From: an uncultured Arenicella sp.
GTDB lineage: Bacteria; Pseudomonadota; Gammaproteobacteria; Arenicellales; Arenicellaceae
Assembly (NCBI GenBank): GCA_937974565.1
Contig: CALJWL010000005.1
Location: forward strand, 1-64,000
DNA length: 64,000 nucleotides
Direction: 5' to 3'
In this document: positions 19,166-29,454 of the stretch, in pieces
Layout of the letters: the number at the start of each line of letters is the position of its first letter
How positions within the stretch are numbered: position 1 is the first letter of the stretch
Program-made: the position numbers and the translations under genes
Notes under the pieces: generated by a model
What the model saw: only the letters and a program-made list of their open reading frames with translations
Told to the model about the DNA's origin: nothing
Databases searched by the model: none

Positions 19166-19280
19166 AAATTTAATCACTGAGGTATTTAATAGTTTGGTTC
19201 TTTAACTAACTGTTAGTTTATAACAACGTGTACACTTTAATTATCAGACTAAATGACCAAGTTTTCTGTCTATCTCGGTC

Positions 19281-19946
19281 TCAACCTTCAATTGCGAGTA
19301 AATCAGCTTTGGCATTGTTCGCCACGACCTCTTCAAGGCTTTTTAGCAAGGGCGATATGCGTTGATGTTTTACCCGCATGGCCGCCGCATTCGCAATCAA
19401 CCGACACGAAATGTTAGCGATAAGTTCTTGGGCCACCAAATTATTAGCCTTTAAGGTACTGCCGGTTTCCACCAAATCGACGATCTCATCCGCCAGCCCC
19501 ACCAATGGCGCTAATTCCATTGCGCCATAAAGCTTAATGATTTCGGCCTGCACGCCACGAGCTTGGTAATAAGCTTGCGCCGATTTAACGTACTTACTGG
19601 CAACACGAATGCGTTTTTGATCACGAGGAACACCAACGTCGTCAACGCGAACCGCGGTCATTAAGCGGCATTTTGAAATTTGCAGGTCCAGTAACTCACA
19701 CAAACCGCCGCCATCGTGTTCCATCAAACCGTCTTTACCCACAATGCCCAAATCAGCCGCACCGAACTGAACGTAGGTCGGCACATCAGTCGCTCTGATC
19801 ACCACACATTGAATATCATTTCGATTAGTACTGAAGATGAGTTTGCGACTTATGAACGGGTCATCCAAAAGCTCAATGCCAATTTCTTTGAGTAATGGCA
19901 ATGTTTGCTTAAGAATGCGGCCTTTAGATAATGCAAGAGTAATCAT
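19281..19946 (-). CDS. hisG: ATP phosphoribosyltransferase catalytic subunit, short form
   Basis: First enzyme of histidine synthesis, joining ATP and PRPP. At 221 residues it is the short form (HisGS), which lacks the C-terminal regulatory ACT-like domain of long HisG. Visible segments are ALSKGRILKQTLPLL, ADLGIVGKDGLMEH, and the PRPP loop EIVDLVETGSTLKANNL. Short HisG normally works in a hetero-octamer with HisZ; no hisZ lies in this window. The start is 11 bp after the murA stop, indicating one transcript. Confidence 0.96.
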   Translation of the reverse strand: MITLALSKGRILKQTLPLLKEIGIELLDDPFISRKLIFSTNRNDIQCVVIRATDVPTYVQFGAADLGIVGKDGLMEHDGGGLCELLDLQISKCRLMTAVRVDDVGVPRDQKRIRVASKYVKSAQAYYQARGVQAEIIKLYGAMELAPLVGLADEIVDLVETGSTLKANNLVAQELIANISCRLIANAAAMRVKHQRISPLLKSLEEVVANNAKADLLAIEG

Positions 19947-19957
19947 AATGTGTGACG

Positions 19958-21370
<1,413 letters not shown>

Positions 21371-21376
21371 TCAATC

Positions 21377-21703
21377 TCAGGCACTCAAGGCGTCTTTAAG
21401 TTCGCCGCTTTCGTACATCTCAGTCATAATGTCACTGCCACCAAGGAACTCGCCTTTTACGTAAAGCTGAGGAATGGTCGGCCAATTTGAATAATCTTTA
21501 ATACCTTGACGCACCGCATCATTACTTAACACGTCAACGGTAACAAACTCAGTTTCAAGGGCTTGTAGAATCTGTACAGCACGGCCTGAAAACCCGCATT
21601 GCGGGAAGTTGGCGTTACCTTTCATAAATAACACGACTTGATTGTCAGTCACCGTTTGTTTGATTTGATCTTGCATGTTTGTAGTTTCATTGGTTTCGGT
21701 CAT
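21377..21703 (-). CDS. grxD: Monothiol glutaredoxin, Grx4 family
   Basis: A 108-residue protein with the monothiol motif CGFS (in PQCGFSGRAVQIL), the glutathione-binding WPTIPQLYVKGEF and the GGSDIM segment. Grx4 proteins carry [2Fe-2S] clusters with glutathione and form heterodimers with BolA-family proteins. Here the BolA-like ibaG lies directly upstream in the same direction, which strengthens a shared iron-sulfur or iron-sensing role. An AAGGTGA ribosome site precedes the ATG. Confidence 0.95.
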   Translation of the reverse strand: MTETNETTNMQDQIKQTVTDNQVVLFMKGNANFPQCGFSGRAVQILQALETEFVTVDVLSNDAVRQGIKDYSNWPTIPQLYVKGEFLGGSDIMTEMYESGELKDALSA

Positions 21704-21778
21704 GATGTCACCTTTTTACTCATATTTAGACTTTCGATTAATTTCCAACTTGGGAATGCTAAGGCTCGGTGTCTAACG

Positions 21779-22012
21779 TTATGCCTCAGACTCCACGGGG
21801 GTGAGCGTTTTCATTGAAAGCGCGTGAACTTGTGCTTTCATCTTGTCACCCAACGCCGCGTACACTAATTGGTGACGCCCGATTCGGCTCTTACCCTCGA
21901 ATTCTTGGGCAATAATAACCGCTTCAAAGTGATGCCCATCACCTTCAACGCTGACATTTGCATTATCGAAACCTGATTCGATCCAAGTTTTTAACTGTTC
22001 TGGCGTTACCAT
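21779..22012 (-). CDS. ibaG: BolA-family protein IbaG
   Basis: A 77-residue BolA-like protein. GDGHHFEAVIIAQEFEGKSRIGRHQLVYAALG shows the family's beta-alpha layout with the conserved HQLVY; only parts are quoted as landmarks. BolA proteins pair with monothiol glutaredoxins to bind [2Fe-2S] clusters, and the adjacent grxD fits. I chose ATG 22012; a TTG four codons upstream is open but less likely. Its position before murA is conserved in gammaproteobacteria. Confidence 0.93.
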   Translation of the reverse strand: MVTPEQLKTWIESGFDNANVSVEGDGHHFEAVIIAQEFEGKSRIGRHQLVYAALGDKMKAQVHALSMKTLTPVESEA

Positions 22013-22322
22013 TTCAAGCCCCAAGTTAGAAGTGTAGTAAACAATATAAAAAAACTAATATAAAACGGTGCTGCTGGCAAAGAGTACTGGCGACAACGTC
22101 AAAAATAATACGATCTTAAGTAGTTAGAAGCACAATGGCTGCTTACATTCGCCCAGAACCTGATGAAAAAGAGCGGCTCAAATGGCATAACAACTAGGGC
22201 GTGTAGAATACCTGAAAGGCCGATACACAACCAGTTTCAACATTGTAATTCGCGCCACTATTAATCTCAAAAAAGTGAGCGTGAAAAAGCGTCAACAATG
22301 AGCAAACCACCTAAGGGGTTAG
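22013..22322. other. Gap between the ABC-2 permease and ibaG, no gene seen
   Basis: About 310 bp without a supported gene. In E. coli the corresponding place next to ibaG holds mlaB. No STAS-domain protein is encoded here on either strand. A 20-codon frame near 22136 is too short to call. The stretch must contain the promoter of ibaG-grxD-murA. Confidence 0.5.
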
Positions 22323-23087
22323 CTATGCGTCGCGCAACTTGTAACCCACAGCGAGCATACGCACACACACCAATGTTAGTAACAACGCAGCGGCCAACAT
22401 CACCACAAAACTAAACAACACTGGCTGATCTGATTGACCAAAAAAACCATAGCGAAACCCATCAATCATATAGAAAAATGGGTTGAACTTAGACAGATAA
22501 GCCCAAAATGGGGGCAACGAATTAATTGAATAAAACACCCCGCTCAGAAACGTTAATGGCACGATCAAAAAACTTTGAAATGCGGCTATCTGATCAAATT
22601 TTTCCGCCCACATTCCGGCTATTAGCCCTAAAGCCCCCATCACATAGCTGCCCAGCAGTGCAAAACCCAGCACCACTAAAAAATTATCGATCGGTACTTT
22701 TACGTAAAAAAGCGCGATCAAGAACACCCCAACACCCACCGCCAAACCACGCATGACCGCAGCACCAATAAACGCGAGAAACATTTCTAATGCTGAAAAT
22801 GGGGGTAATAGCACGAAAATAATGCTGCCCATCACCTTTGATTGAATCAAGCTTGATGAGGTGTTAGCGAATGCGTTTTGAATCACGCTCATCATTAACA
22901 ACCCTGGAATCAAAAAAGCAGCGTAACTAATGCCCGGGAAAATCTCGACACGCCCTTCCAGTACGTGCCCAAACACCGCCAAATAAAGCAGGGCTGTCAC
23001 CACCGGTGCCAATACGGTTTGCAACCACACTTTACGCCAGCGTTTGACCTCTTTTTTAAACAATGTATACGTTGCCAAGCCATTCAT
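22323..23087 (-). CDS. ABC-2 type transporter permease (YadH-like)
   Basis: A 254-residue permease with six membrane helices, starting with TLFKKEVKRWRKVWLQTVLAPV and containing the ABC-2 signature region around LTFLSGVFYSINSLPPFW. It would form the membrane half of an exporter with the ATPase encoded directly upstream; the two reading frames overlap by 4 bp (ATGA). The substrate is unknown. YadGH-type pairs are often found between mla genes and murA in gammaproteobacteria. Confidence 0.9.
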   Translation of the reverse strand: MNGLATYTLFKKEVKRWRKVWLQTVLAPVVTALLYLAVFGHVLEGRVEIFPGISYAAFLIPGLLMMSVIQNAFANTSSSLIQSKVMGSIIFVLLPPFSALEMFLAFIGAAVMRGLAVGVGVFLIALFYVKVPIDNFLVVLGFALLGSYVMGALGLIAGMWAEKFDQIAAFQSFLIVPLTFLSGVFYSINSLPPFWAYLSKFNPFFYMIDGFRYGFFGQSDQPVLFSFVVMLAAALLLTLVCVRMLAVGYKLRDA

Positions 23088-24034
23088 GACTCACCCCCTG
23101 CTTCACCAGAACCAAGCTGAACAGGCGGCTCAGAACCCGTCATTCTAACAAACACATCTTCCAAACTGTCGTTCAGCACACTTACGTATTCGATCTCAAT
23201 ACCGGCGGCGCGTAAACCATCAAGAATGCTCATAACAGAGTCTGCGTCTCGGTTAAGGGTCAGTTCAATTTCCACACCTTCGTGGCGGACTAAGGCGGCT
23301 TTATAAGGGGCTGGTACATCATTAATATCGTGCTTAGCACGTATCAGCAATTTAGAACCAAGACCTCGCGCCAATAAGTCTTGTTTGCTTTCAAGCGCAA
23401 TCACTTCGCCTTTATCGATAATAGCGATACGATCGCAAAGTTCTTCGGCTTCTTCTAAGTAATGCGTGGTCAATACAATGGTATGACCTTCTCTGTGTAA
23501 ACGCCGCACAAAGCGCCACATGGATTGGCGTAATTCCACATCCACGCCGGCCGTGGGTTCATCTAACACCAAGACTTGCGGTTTATGCACCAACGCTTGT
23601 GCAATTAAAACACGGCGCTTCATGCCACCGGACAATTGACGCATATTTTTGTCAGCCTTATCCGCCAAACCTAAATGTTCCAATAACTCATCTATCCAAG
23701 AAGCATTATTTTTAACGCCGTAATAACCCGATTGAAACTCCAATGTTTCTCTGACTGTAAAAAACGGGTCCATAATGATTTCTTGAGGAACCACGCCCAG
23801 CGAGCGTCTAGCACTTCGGTATTCATTAACAACATCGTGGCCCATCACCGAAAGACAACCAGAGTCGGTCTTAAGCAGACCTGCCAGCGCACTGATTAAC
23901 GTGGATTTACCAGCCCCATTAGGGCCCAATAATCCAAAGAATTCGCCCTGCTTTATATTAAAGCTGACACCATTGAGTGCTTGTAAATCACCATAGCGTT
24001 TACTTACATTCTCAACCTTGATCGCATCGACCAT
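23084..24034 (-). CDS. ABC transporter ATPase (YadG-like)
   Basis: A 316-residue ATPase. Walker A is GPNGAGKST, the signature is LSGGMKRR, Walker B is LVLDEPTAGVD, and the switch His is in LTTHYLEEAEELCDR. The C-terminal 90 residues form the extra domain usual for ABC-2 partner ATPases. ATG 24034 has a GAGG box five bases upstream; a GTG two codons earlier is also open. It is coupled by overlap to the permease gene. Confidence 0.92.
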   Translation of the reverse strand: MVDAIKVENVSKRYGDLQALNGVSFNIKQGEFFGLLGPNGAGKSTLISALAGLLKTDSGCLSVMGHDVVNEYRSARRSLGVVPQEIIMDPFFTVRETLEFQSGYYGVKNNASWIDELLEHLGLADKADKNMRQLSGGMKRRVLIAQALVHKPQVLVLDEPTAGVDVELRQSMWRFVRRLHREGHTIVLTTHYLEEAEELCDRIAIIDKGEVIALESKQDLLARGLGSKLLIRAKHDINDVPAPYKAALVRHEGVEIELTLNRDADSVMSILDGLRAAGIEIEYVSVLNDSLEDVFVRMTGSEPPVQLGSGEAGGES

Positions 24035-24146
24035 GACCACCTCTAAAAGTTTGAATACTGTGCAACTGCACCACGGACTAAACCTTCATTAATAAGGTTG
24101 TCAATGGCAAAAACAACCCGCTTACTAAAAATAACACGCACAAATG

Positions 24147-24176
24147 AGAAAGAGCTTTCCGAAGAAAGCTCTTTCT
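24147..24176 (-). terminator. Strong hairpin after mlaC
   Basis: A perfect 13-bp stem (AGAAAGAGCTTTC with GAAAGCTCTTTCT) and a four-base loop that reads TTCG on the minus strand, a very stable tetraloop. It starts 20 bp past the mlaC stop and lies before the ABC-2 operon. There is no long T-run after the stem, but the arm itself ends in CTTTCT. It probably separates mlaC from yadGH transcription. Confidence 0.65.
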
Positions 24177-24195
24177 ATACCATCAGTTGGAAAAC

Positions 24196-24852
24196 TCAGA
24201 TTGATTTATGTTTTTTTCTCAAGTCCGCAATCAACCCATCAATGCCTTTTTTATCCAACACGGGTTTAAATGTAGAACGATAGTTACGTACAAAGTTCAC
24301 CCCGGCAACTTCTATATTAAAAGCTCGCCAGCGGGTATCGCGCCGATTACTCATGTAAAGGTTAATTGGATACGCTTCACCGGCTGCCGACACAAGTTCG
24401 GCTTCAATTTTCACAATATCGGCGCCGGGTTTCAGATTCACTGGTTTGTAGTTTACTTTTTCCTTGCCCGTGGCACTCAATAGACCAGAAGCGTAAGTCG
24501 AAATCATGAAATTCTTAAACACGTCCACAAGTTCGGCTTTTTGCTCTGCGGTTGAGCTTCTGGCGTAGGTTTTGCCTAAAATTTGATCCATCATGCGTGG
24601 CATATGGATGGCTGGAATAAGGGTTTCTTCCAGCATCTTATACAAAGCGGTTTCATCGGCTTTATAAGTTGTTCGATTAGCCTGAATGGCGTTAACCATT
24701 GAGTCTACAGTTTCACGCACAACCAAATCTGGTGCCTTCATCGCTTGCGCCGTAATCGCAAAAAAAGTGGTGGCAAAAACAAAACCCAACTTTACAATCG
24801 ACAACATTATCGATCGAATATTGGAATTTTTTTTAACAATTGTCTGTTTCAT
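24196..24852 (-). CDS. mlaC: MlaC-family phospholipid-binding periplasmic protein
   Basis: A 218-residue protein with a signal peptide (about residues 1-37, ending near FFAITAQA). The mature part matches the MlaC/Ttg2D family: MMDQILGKTYARSSTAEQK, FKNFMISTYASGLL, FNIEVAGVNFVRNYRSTFK. MlaC carries phospholipids across the periplasm between the MlaA complex and the MlaFEDB transporter. Here mlaF, mlaE, mlaD and mlaB are absent from both sides, so it stands alone. An AAGGAG box precedes the ATG, and a stable hairpin follows the stop. Confidence 0.88.
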   Translation of the reverse strand: MKQTIVKKNSNIRSIMLSIVKLGFVFATTFFAITAQAMKAPDLVVRETVDSMVNAIQANRTTYKADETALYKMLEETLIPAIHMPRMMDQILGKTYARSSTAEQKAELVDVFKNFMISTYASGLLSATGKEKVNYKPVNLKPGADIVKIEAELVSAAGEAYPINLYMSNRRDTRWRAFNIEVAGVNFVRNYRSTFKPVLDKKGIDGLIADLRKKHKSI

Positions 24853-25311
24853 GAAATGGTCTCCTTAACGAGAACGTAGATCCGTTATTTCTGATGTTAT
24901 GTTGATAATAAAAGTCAGTAACGTGTGTTGATAGTAAATAATTGGCAATCATGGATTGCTAATGAATGAGTCTATTATAACTGCTTGGCACTTTATCATG
25001 CCAAGCTGAACTGAAAGTTAATCCACTTTGGCGCCCGTGGTTTTCATAACTATGTCGGCTCTAAATTACAAACTTAAACCGGAGAAACTGAGTTTGCATT
25101 CTTTAATCTCGAATTTTGTTACCATCTGATGGTCATTAAACCGTTTCACTTCACGTAAAATTTAGTACGTTTATAGACCTCTTTATCAAAGCAATCATTG
25201 CATTTTGATATCGAAAACAAGACACTAGCGGCTTTGATCGAGGACGGCCAAATCACGTTCATCAAATAACAACTCACTTAACGCCTTTTCAATCTTTATA
25301 GACTAAATTTC
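24853..25311. other. Divergent promoter region, mlaC and the antiporter gene
   Basis: A 459-bp space between divergent genes. I see no supported protein gene in it. A 23-codon frame from a TTG near 25200 (IENKTLAALIEDGQITFIK at its end) is too short to call. This is where mlaF, mlaE and mlaD would be expected from the usual gene order; no trace of them is readable. It should contain both promoters. Confidence 0.5.
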
Positions 25312-26250
25312 ATGAGCCTATTTGTTGCCATTACCCTAGTATTAGTCGGCTTCGGCCTACTCATATGGAGCGCCGATGTTCTTGTTGATAATGCCTCAGA
25401 GCTGGCGGGAAAGCTTGGTGTATCAACATTTTTAATTGGTGTTGTTATTGTTGGCTTTGGCACTTCGGCGCCTGAACTTTTTGTATCCGCCATGGCGGCG
25501 CTAGAAGACAAAGGCAATTTAGCTCTTGGTAATGCACTTGGGTCCAACATCACCAATATTGGTCTCGTACTCGGCGCCGCAGCGATCGTACGGATGATGC
25601 CCGTAGATAAAAGTACGGCAAGTCGAGATATCCCCATGGTCATCATTGCTGGCCTGATATCCGTTGCGTTATTACTTGATGGTACACTCAGTCATGTTGA
25701 TGGGTTCATTTTGCTCACCATACTGATGAGTTATCTGATTTACTCAGCTAAAACATCCGGCATCAGTGATGCCGGTGCCGGCATTGCCGACTCTGACAAA
25801 TCCACCGCGATAAGCGCCGCGTGGACAGTCGGCAGTATTCTTGTTTTGATGGCCGCATCGCGATTACTAGTGACTGGAGCGGTCTCAATTGCCAACTACT
25901 TTGAAGTCAGCGAGCTGGTAATTGGCCTTACCATCATCGCCATTGGAACCAGCCTGCCTGAACTTGCGGCCGCGGTTGCAGCCGCGCGCAAAGGCGTTCA
26001 CGATATGATTATCGGCAACATCATTGGCTCAAATGTGTTTAATACACTTGGGGTGTTGGGCCTTACAGGAACACTGCGTGCAACCGATATTAACGGCGAC
26101 GTGCTGGCTCGCGACTTCCCAATTATGTTTGTATTTACCGTATTCATGCTTTTTTGCGCACTAAAAATGAAAGCGTTTGGACGTCGAGAAGGGGTGATTA
26201 TGCTGACGGGGTATACCGCTTATCTTGGCTTTTTATTGCTAACATCTTAG
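25312..26250 (+). CDS. yrbG: Calcium/sodium antiporter of the CaCA family (YrbG)
   Basis: A 312-residue membrane protein with two homologous halves of about five helices each. The two alpha-repeat signatures are clear: VGFGTSAPELFVSAMAA near residue 45 and AIGTSLPELAAAVAAAR near residue 215. Family members exchange Ca2+ for Na+ or K+. It starts the yrbG-kdsD-kdsC-lptCAB-rpoN block, as in many gammaproteobacteria. Confidence 0.94.
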   Translation: MSLFVAITLVLVGFGLLIWSADVLVDNASELAGKLGVSTFLIGVVIVGFGTSAPELFVSAMAALEDKGNLALGNALGSNITNIGLVLGAAAIVRMMPVDKSTASRDIPMVIIAGLISVALLLDGTLSHVDGFILLTILMSYLIYSAKTSGISDAGAGIADSDKSTAISAAWTVGSILVLMAASRLLVTGAVSIANYFEVSELVIGLTIIAIGTSLPELAAAVAAARKGVHDMIIGNIIGSNVFNTLGVLGLTGTLRATDINGDVLARDFPIMFVFTVFMLFCALKMKAFGRREGVIMLTGYTAYLGFLLLTS

Positions 26251-26339
26251 GCTGTAATACTAAACGCACGATGCCGAATTAACAAAAAAATGAGGTCTCT
26301 AACACAACTCTGCCAGCGAGTAGATTTCAGTACTGAATA

Positions 26340-27329
26340 ATGACTACCAGTAAAAACAACACGCACAAATCCAACGACTTTATTGCCTCGGCAAAAAACG
26401 TATTGCAGATTGAGGCCAGCGCCATCGAGGCGCAACTAGCGGCTATCGACGACACCTTCATCGAAGCTTGCAAACAAATTCTAGCCTGTCAAGGACGTGT
26501 TGTGGTTACTGGTATGGGCAAGTCTGGCCACATAGCCAACAAGGTTGCTGCCACCTTGGCAAGTACTGGCACACCGGCTTTTTTTGTCCACCCAGGTGAA
26601 GCCAGCCATGGTGACTTAGGGATGATTACACCTAAGGATTTAGTATTAGCCATTTCAAACTCCGGAGAAACCTCAGAAGTTTTGTCGATTTTGCCGATCA
26701 TTAAACGCATGGGCGTTCCTTTAATTGGGCTTGCCAGCGTGCCCAATTCAACCTTGGCAAAATTATCCAACGTTTACATCAACATACCCGTCAGTCAGGA
26801 AGCCTGCCCAATGAATTTGGCTCCCACGGCCAGCACTACGGCCACGCTAGCGATGGGTGATGCGTTGGCGATCGCGGTATTAAATGCACGAGACTTTGAC
26901 GAAACCGATTTTGCACGCTCACATCCTGGTGGCTCATTGGGTCGTCGTCTACTGCTTTATGTTGAAGACATCATGCACAAAGGCGCGGCCGTCCCCCTTG
27001 TTAATGAAAACGCCACTTTATCCGACGCCTTGGTCGAAATGAGCAGCAAAGGCTTGGGCATGACCGGTGTCGTCAACGCCAAAGGGAAATTAGTTGGTAT
27101 CTACACCGACGGTGATTTACGTCGCAGTTTAACTAAGCAGACCGATATTCATACCCCCATTACTGCAGCAATGACCATAAACCCGACAACCGCTCGATCT
27201 GATATGCTGGCCGCCGAACTCGTGACGGTAATGAAATCAAAGCGCATTGGCGGCCTCATCATCACCGACAATGATGAGGTTGTTGGGGCATTGAATATGC
27301 AAGATTTATTAAAAGCGGGCGTGCTGTGA
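26340..27329 (+). CDS. kdsD: D-arabinose 5-phosphate isomerase
   Basis: A 329-residue enzyme that makes D-arabinose 5-phosphate from ribulose 5-phosphate, the first step to KDO of lipopolysaccharide. The SIS domain (about 45-190) has VVTGMGKSGHIANKVAATLAS and FFVHPGEASHGDLG, plus AISNSGET. Two CBS domains follow (about 210-265 and 275-329). It ends 27 bp before kdsC, the third enzyme of the same pathway. Confidence 0.96.
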   Translation: MTTSKNNTHKSNDFIASAKNVLQIEASAIEAQLAAIDDTFIEACKQILACQGRVVVTGMGKSGHIANKVAATLASTGTPAFFVHPGEASHGDLGMITPKDLVLAISNSGETSEVLSILPIIKRMGVPLIGLASVPNSTLAKLSNVYINIPVSQEACPMNLAPTASTTATLAMGDALAIAVLNARDFDETDFARSHPGGSLGRRLLLYVEDIMHKGAAVPLVNENATLSDALVEMSSKGLGMTGVVNAKGKLVGIYTDGDLRRSLTKQTDIHTPITAAMTINPTTARSDMLAAELVTVMKSKRIGGLIITDNDEVVGALNMQDLLKAGVL

Positions 27330-27356
27330 TCAAAAAACACATCAATCAAAAGAGCC

Positions 27357-27944
27357 ATGACTGAAAATTCGAATACCCCATCATCAGCGAACTGCTTACC
27401 CGCATTGCCATATGAAGTAAAACCGGAAGTGATGGCCAAAGCAAGCAAAATAAAATTAGCGTTGTTTGACGTTGATGGTGTATTGACCGACGGCAAATTG
27501 CATTACAGTGCCCACGGCGAACAATTAAAAGTTTTCCATGCCTTAGACGGCCATGGCCTAAAGATGCTACAAACGGCAGGGATTGATGTCGGTGTGATCT
27601 CGGCACGCCACTCTCAAGCATTACAAACCAGATTAAACGATCTTGGGATCAAACACTGCCATCTTGGTATCAACGATAAATTGAGCGTTTTTCGGACATT
27701 GCAACACAGCTTAAATCTAACTGATGAGCAATGTGCATTTACTGGCGACGATGTTATTGACTTAGCGGTCATGCAGGCTTGCGGTTTGAAGCTTTCCGTT
27801 AAAAATGGCCACTTTATCGTTAAAAACATTGCGGATTGGGTAACGCCTCTTACAGGTGGCAATGGTGCCGTACGGGCTATTTGCGACGTCCTGCTTTACA
27901 GCCAAGATAATTACCCTCTTGGCACTCAGAACTTAGGGCAATAA
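27357..27944 (+). CDS. kdsC: 3-deoxy-D-manno-octulosonate 8-phosphate phosphatase
   Basis: A 195-residue HAD-superfamily phosphatase that releases phosphate from KDO 8-phosphate. The nucleophile motif is LFDVDGVLTDGKL (two Asp), motif II is GVISARHS, and the late motif is FTGDDVIDLAVM. It has no cap domain and normally forms a tetramer. About 25 extra residues precede the catalytic domain. It is co-directional with kdsD and lptC. Confidence 0.96.
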   Translation: MTENSNTPSSANCLPALPYEVKPEVMAKASKIKLALFDVDGVLTDGKLHYSAHGEQLKVFHALDGHGLKMLQTAGIDVGVISARHSQALQTRLNDLGIKHCHLGINDKLSVFRTLQHSLNLTDEQCAFTGDDVIDLAVMQACGLKLSVKNGHFIVKNIADWVTPLTGGNGAVRAICDVLLYSQDNYPLGTQNLGQ

Positions 27945-28004
27945 AAAGCCCACCAATTTGATTATTACTGAAGCATAAAATAGCACTTAAGCAGATCATC
28001 ACAC

Positions 28005-28457
28005 ATGAAACAACTGGAGACCTTTCTATACATATCCATACTGGGACTGATCGGGATGTTTGGCATATATCTACAAAGCATCCTGCTAGAAGAAGAAATA
28101 GAAGAAGAAAGTATTACTGAGCGTCACGACCCTGATTACTACATCTTAAACTTCATTGCCACCGGCCTGGATAAAAATGGGCAACGTCGATACGTATTAA
28201 AAGCCGATCGCATGGCCCATTTCCCCGATGATGGCACGGCTGTGTTTGATCGCCCACACGTTATTCAATACGAAGAAGGCTTGGCACCAAGACACACCTA
28301 CGCCGACTCAGGTTGGATGAATGCCACCGGAGATGAGATCATCATGACCGACAACGTCAAAGTGGTGGTTGAAGCCGACGAACGCGGCCCAGGTGGCACT
28401 TTAAAATCTAATAGACTACGGATTTTGTTGGACAAAGAAGCACAGGATTCACTGTAG
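28005..28457 (+). CDS. lptC: LPS export protein LptC
   Basis: A 150-residue bitopic protein: one membrane helix at about 6-27, then a periplasmic beta-jellyroll (NFIATGLDKNGQRRYVLKA and ATGDEIIMTDNVKVVVEA). LptC receives lipopolysaccharide from the LptB2FG extractor and passes it to LptA. A run of glutamates (EEEIEEE) just after the helix is unusual but still within family variation. Position between kdsC and lptA is canonical. Confidence 0.93.
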   Translation: MKQLETFLYISILGLIGMFGIYLQSILLEEEIEEESITERHDPDYYILNFIATGLDKNGQRRYVLKADRMAHFPDDGTAVFDRPHVIQYEEGLAPRHTYADSGWMNATGDEIIMTDNVKVVVEADERGPGGTLKSNRLRILLDKEAQDSL

Positions 28458-28662
28458 TAACGTTTGCGGGAACGCTTAAAACAACCATCCCTTTCACAAG
28501 GCCAATGCCAAGCACCCATCACTCCATAAACCCCAGGTGAATCACAAAACCCTGACTGATAGCAAGCTCATTCAGCTTACAGCAAGGTTCTATGATATAT
28601 TTTTAGAGTTGGCCCCAATTAATTTAGCCCGCTTGATTCGCATTTATACACAACCACAAATC

Positions 28663-29448
28663 ATGAAAACAAGATTATTTTTATTCAATGCCAAAGGGGC
28701 TCGCGGTATAGGCGCCTTACTTATTAGCCTCTTAATATTAAGCTCAAACCCAGCGCTGGCGCTTAAATCGGACCGTAATCAGCCTGCAGACATTGAAGCC
28801 GATGACACTGAAATAGATTTCAGAACTGGAAAACGTACGTTCACAGGCAATGTGATTGTTGTGCAAGGCACACTGCGCATCAAAGCCGATAAAGTGATTG
28901 CGAATTACAAAGACGGAGCGCTGGTTAACGTCACCGCTTGGGGAAAATTAGCCCGATTTAAATCTCGCCCAGATGGTAAACCTGATGACGTTGAAGGGCT
29001 GGCCAAAAAAATATTCGTTAACCAACAAAACAATACATTAACGTTGACCAGCAGCGCCACCCTAAAGCAAGGCATCAACACCGCACGTGGGCAACAAATT
29101 GTTTACAATATGGCCAACGACACCCTGAAAATTCAAGGCGGCTCTCGTTTGGGCGCTGGTGGCAGCACCGGCAAAGCACGACCAAACAGAAAACTAGAAG
29201 ACCCATTTAAAGACGACCCAGCCCCGCTTACAGCGCAACCCGTTGAGAATAAAAAATCAGAACCTGCCACAAACAAAAAGCCTGCTCAAGAAGAAAGTAA
29301 CGATAACGCCCCCGCTTCAGAGCCAAGCATTGAATACGCTCCGACCCCAACAGGCCGTTCGCGTTTAATTCTTCAGCCTAAACCTAAGCTAGAAAAGCAA
29401 GACGAAGAAGTGAATTCAGAATCAACAGATGAAAGCAGTAATAATTAA
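28663..29448 (+). CDS. lptA: LPS transport periplasmic protein LptA, extended tail
   Basis: I start it at ATG 28663 (261 residues). This puts the signal peptide (about 1-34, ending SSNPALA) at the N-terminus; an open frame extends further upstream but looks non-coding. The OstA domain (about 36-160) has DIEADDTEIDFRTGKRTFTG and LTLTSSATLKQG. LptA forms the periplasmic bridge for lipopolysaccharide. After it comes a tail of about 95 residues rich in Pro, Lys, Glu and Ser with no fold signal, making the protein much longer than E. coli LptA (185). Confidence 0.92.
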   Translation: MKTRLFLFNAKGARGIGALLISLLILSSNPALALKSDRNQPADIEADDTEIDFRTGKRTFTGNVIVVQGTLRIKADKVIANYKDGALVNVTAWGKLARFKSRPDGKPDDVEGLAKKIFVNQQNNTLTLTSSATLKQGINTARGQQIVYNMANDTLKIQGGSRLGAGGSTGKARPNRKLEDPFKDDPAPLTAQPVENKKSEPATNKKPAQEESNDNAPASEPSIEYAPTPTGRSRLILQPKPKLEKQDEEVNSESTDESSNN

Positions 29449-29454
29449 GAAATA

